Below, piece by piece: positions 5,469 through 6,161 of a DNA stretch of 6,161 bases (within the stretch, counting starts at the first letter, position 1; the number at the start of each line of letters is the position of its first letter). The notes below the pieces were generated by a model that ran no database searches, was not told where the DNA came from, and saw only the letters and a program-made list of their open reading frames with translations. The position numbers were made by a program, and so were the translations under genes. Source of the DNA: Dehalococcoidia bacterium (lineage in GTDB: Bacteria > Chloroflexota > Dehalococcoidia > Lucifugimonadales > Lucifugimonadaceae); contig JANQEF010000063.1 of NCBI GenBank assembly GCA_028278465.1, positions 1 to 6,161 of the forward strand. The letters run 5' to 3'.

Positions 5469-5521
5469 GTGCCGCAACCCGCGAATCCAGTCCCTCAGCC
5501 ACCTCACAAGGACCGCGCCAC

Positions 5522-6161
5522 ATGAAGATCACCAGTCTCAAGGTCACGCCCGTCGCCATGCACGACCAGCCGCTGCTCAACAGCACCGGCGTCCACGAAT
5601 CGGCCCGCACCCGGACCATCGTCCAGATCGAGACGGACGATGGCTACACAGGCGCCGGCGAAGGACCCGGCGATCGCGTCGCCGAGATCGAGTCGAACCG
5701 CGATTGGCTAGTCGGCTGGGACCCGCGGCAGATGACGCAGGCGCGCCTCAACTTCACCGGTGCGCCCGCCGCCTGGGCCGCCACCGAAACAGCACTCCTC
5801 GACGCCGCGGCGAAGCAGGCCGGACTGCCCGTCTGCGACTACATCGGCGGTCGCGCCCGTGACCGCGTCGAGTGGGCCGCGTACCTGTTCTACAAGTTCG
5901 CAGACGAGAACGGCCAGGGCGAGGTGGCGACCGGCGACGCTCTCGACCCCGAAGGCTTTGTCAGGCAGGCCGAGGAGTTCGTCGACCGCTACGGCTTCAA
6001 GGCACTGAAGATCAAGGGCGGCTTCTTCCACCCGGACGTCGACGTCGAGACCTTCCGCCTGCTCAGGCAGCGCTTCCCGAAGTCGGAGGGCTACGAGATA
6101 CGCATCGACCCCAATGCCGTCTGGACAGTCGAGACGTCGATCAGGGTTGCGAAGGAGATCG
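5522..6161 (+). CDS. Enolase-superfamily dehydratase, glucarate dehydratase-like (5' part, cut by window end)
   Basis: The first 213 residues are visible. The capping domain (about 1-115) includes TIVQIETDDGYTGAGEGPG (32-50) and AWAATETALLDAAAKQAGLP (84-103), both typical of the mandelate racemase/muconate lactonizing group. The barrel then begins, with YLFYKF (121-126) and FKALKIKGG (159-167), a close match to glucarate dehydratases. KIK supplies the KxK catalytic pair (Lys163, Lys165), and RIDPNAVWT (194-202) gives the first Mg2+ ligand (Asp196) plus Asn198. The later metal ligands and catalytic His lie beyond the window. Glucarate dehydratases remove water from D-glucarate to give 5-dehydro-4-deoxy-D-glucarate, but acid-sugar specificity cannot be fixed from this part. 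The KxK motif comes about 40 residues earlier than in the E. coli enzyme, so the cap is short. AAGGA (5508-5512) lies 9 nt before the ATG. Confidence 0.9.
   Translation, partial: MKITSLKVTPVAMHDQPLLNSTGVHESARTRTIVQIETDDGYTGAGEGPGDRVAEIESNRDWLVGWDPRQMTQARLNFTGAPAAWAATETALLDAAAKQAGLPVCDYIGGRARDRVEWAAYLFYKFADENGQGEVATGDALDPEGFVRQAEEFVDRYGFKALKIKGGFFHPDVDVETFRLLRQRFPKSEGYEIRIDPNAVWTVETSIRVAKEI

Noticed and set aside
5353..5862. Open frame of 169 codons overlapping the dehydratase start
   Set aside because: It is an Arg/His-rich out-of-frame shadow; the frame beginning at 5522 shows the catalytic KxK and metal-ligand motifs.

Overview
The window is GC-rich bacterial DNA with tightly packed genes on both strands. 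A lipoprotein-type HtrA protease, stand-alone TfoX domains, a D-cysteine desulfhydrase-like PLP enzyme, a glucarate-dehydratase-like enolase-superfamily gene and long imperfect intergenic palindromes together suggest a Chloroflexota genome, perhaps of the Dehalococcoidia/SAR202 type. SAR202 genomes are known for expanded enolase-superfamily families. There is no rRNA or other phylogenetic marker here, so this placement is an inference.

Layout. Positions 1-37 hold the last 11 codons of a plus-strand gene, possibly a short-chain dehydrogenase. A TfoX N-terminal-domain protein follows (59-397, plus). It converges, with a 13-bp gap, on a stand-alone TfoX C-terminal-domain protein (411-650, minus). 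A strong minus-strand terminator hairpin (687-737) then closes an HtrA-type serine protease gene with a PDZ domain and a lipoprotein signal (773-2011, minus). The next 690 bp (2012-2701) have no convincing gene. They carry a purine/pyrimidine-biased nested hairpin and a long imperfect inverted repeat whose right end supplies the stop codon of the next gene, an MFS exporter (2702-3952, minus). Upstream of that exporter lies a perfect 12-bp inverted repeat with the exact 9-N9-9 layout of the HrcA operator CIRCE, changed symmetrically at one base per arm. It is followed by a 181-bp element bounded by 30-bp imperfect inverted repeats. A PLP-dependent ACC deaminase/D-cysteine desulfhydrase-like gene (4277-5350, minus) is transcribed divergently from a glucarate-dehydratase-like gene (5522 onward, plus, cut by the window end). 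The 171 bp between them contain two palindromes and a candidate promoter.

How the genes may work together. The divergent PLP enzyme and enolase-superfamily dehydratase could share control and serve catabolism of amino acids and sugar acids. HtrA is an envelope protein quality-control protease. The MFS pump, if the CIRCE-like site is real, could be tied to stress. The two TfoX halves look like one two-domain protein split into separate, opposing genes. No complete new defence or mobile system is visible. The most unusual signals are the CIRCE-like operator, the TfoX split and the palindromic elements that abut gene ends.
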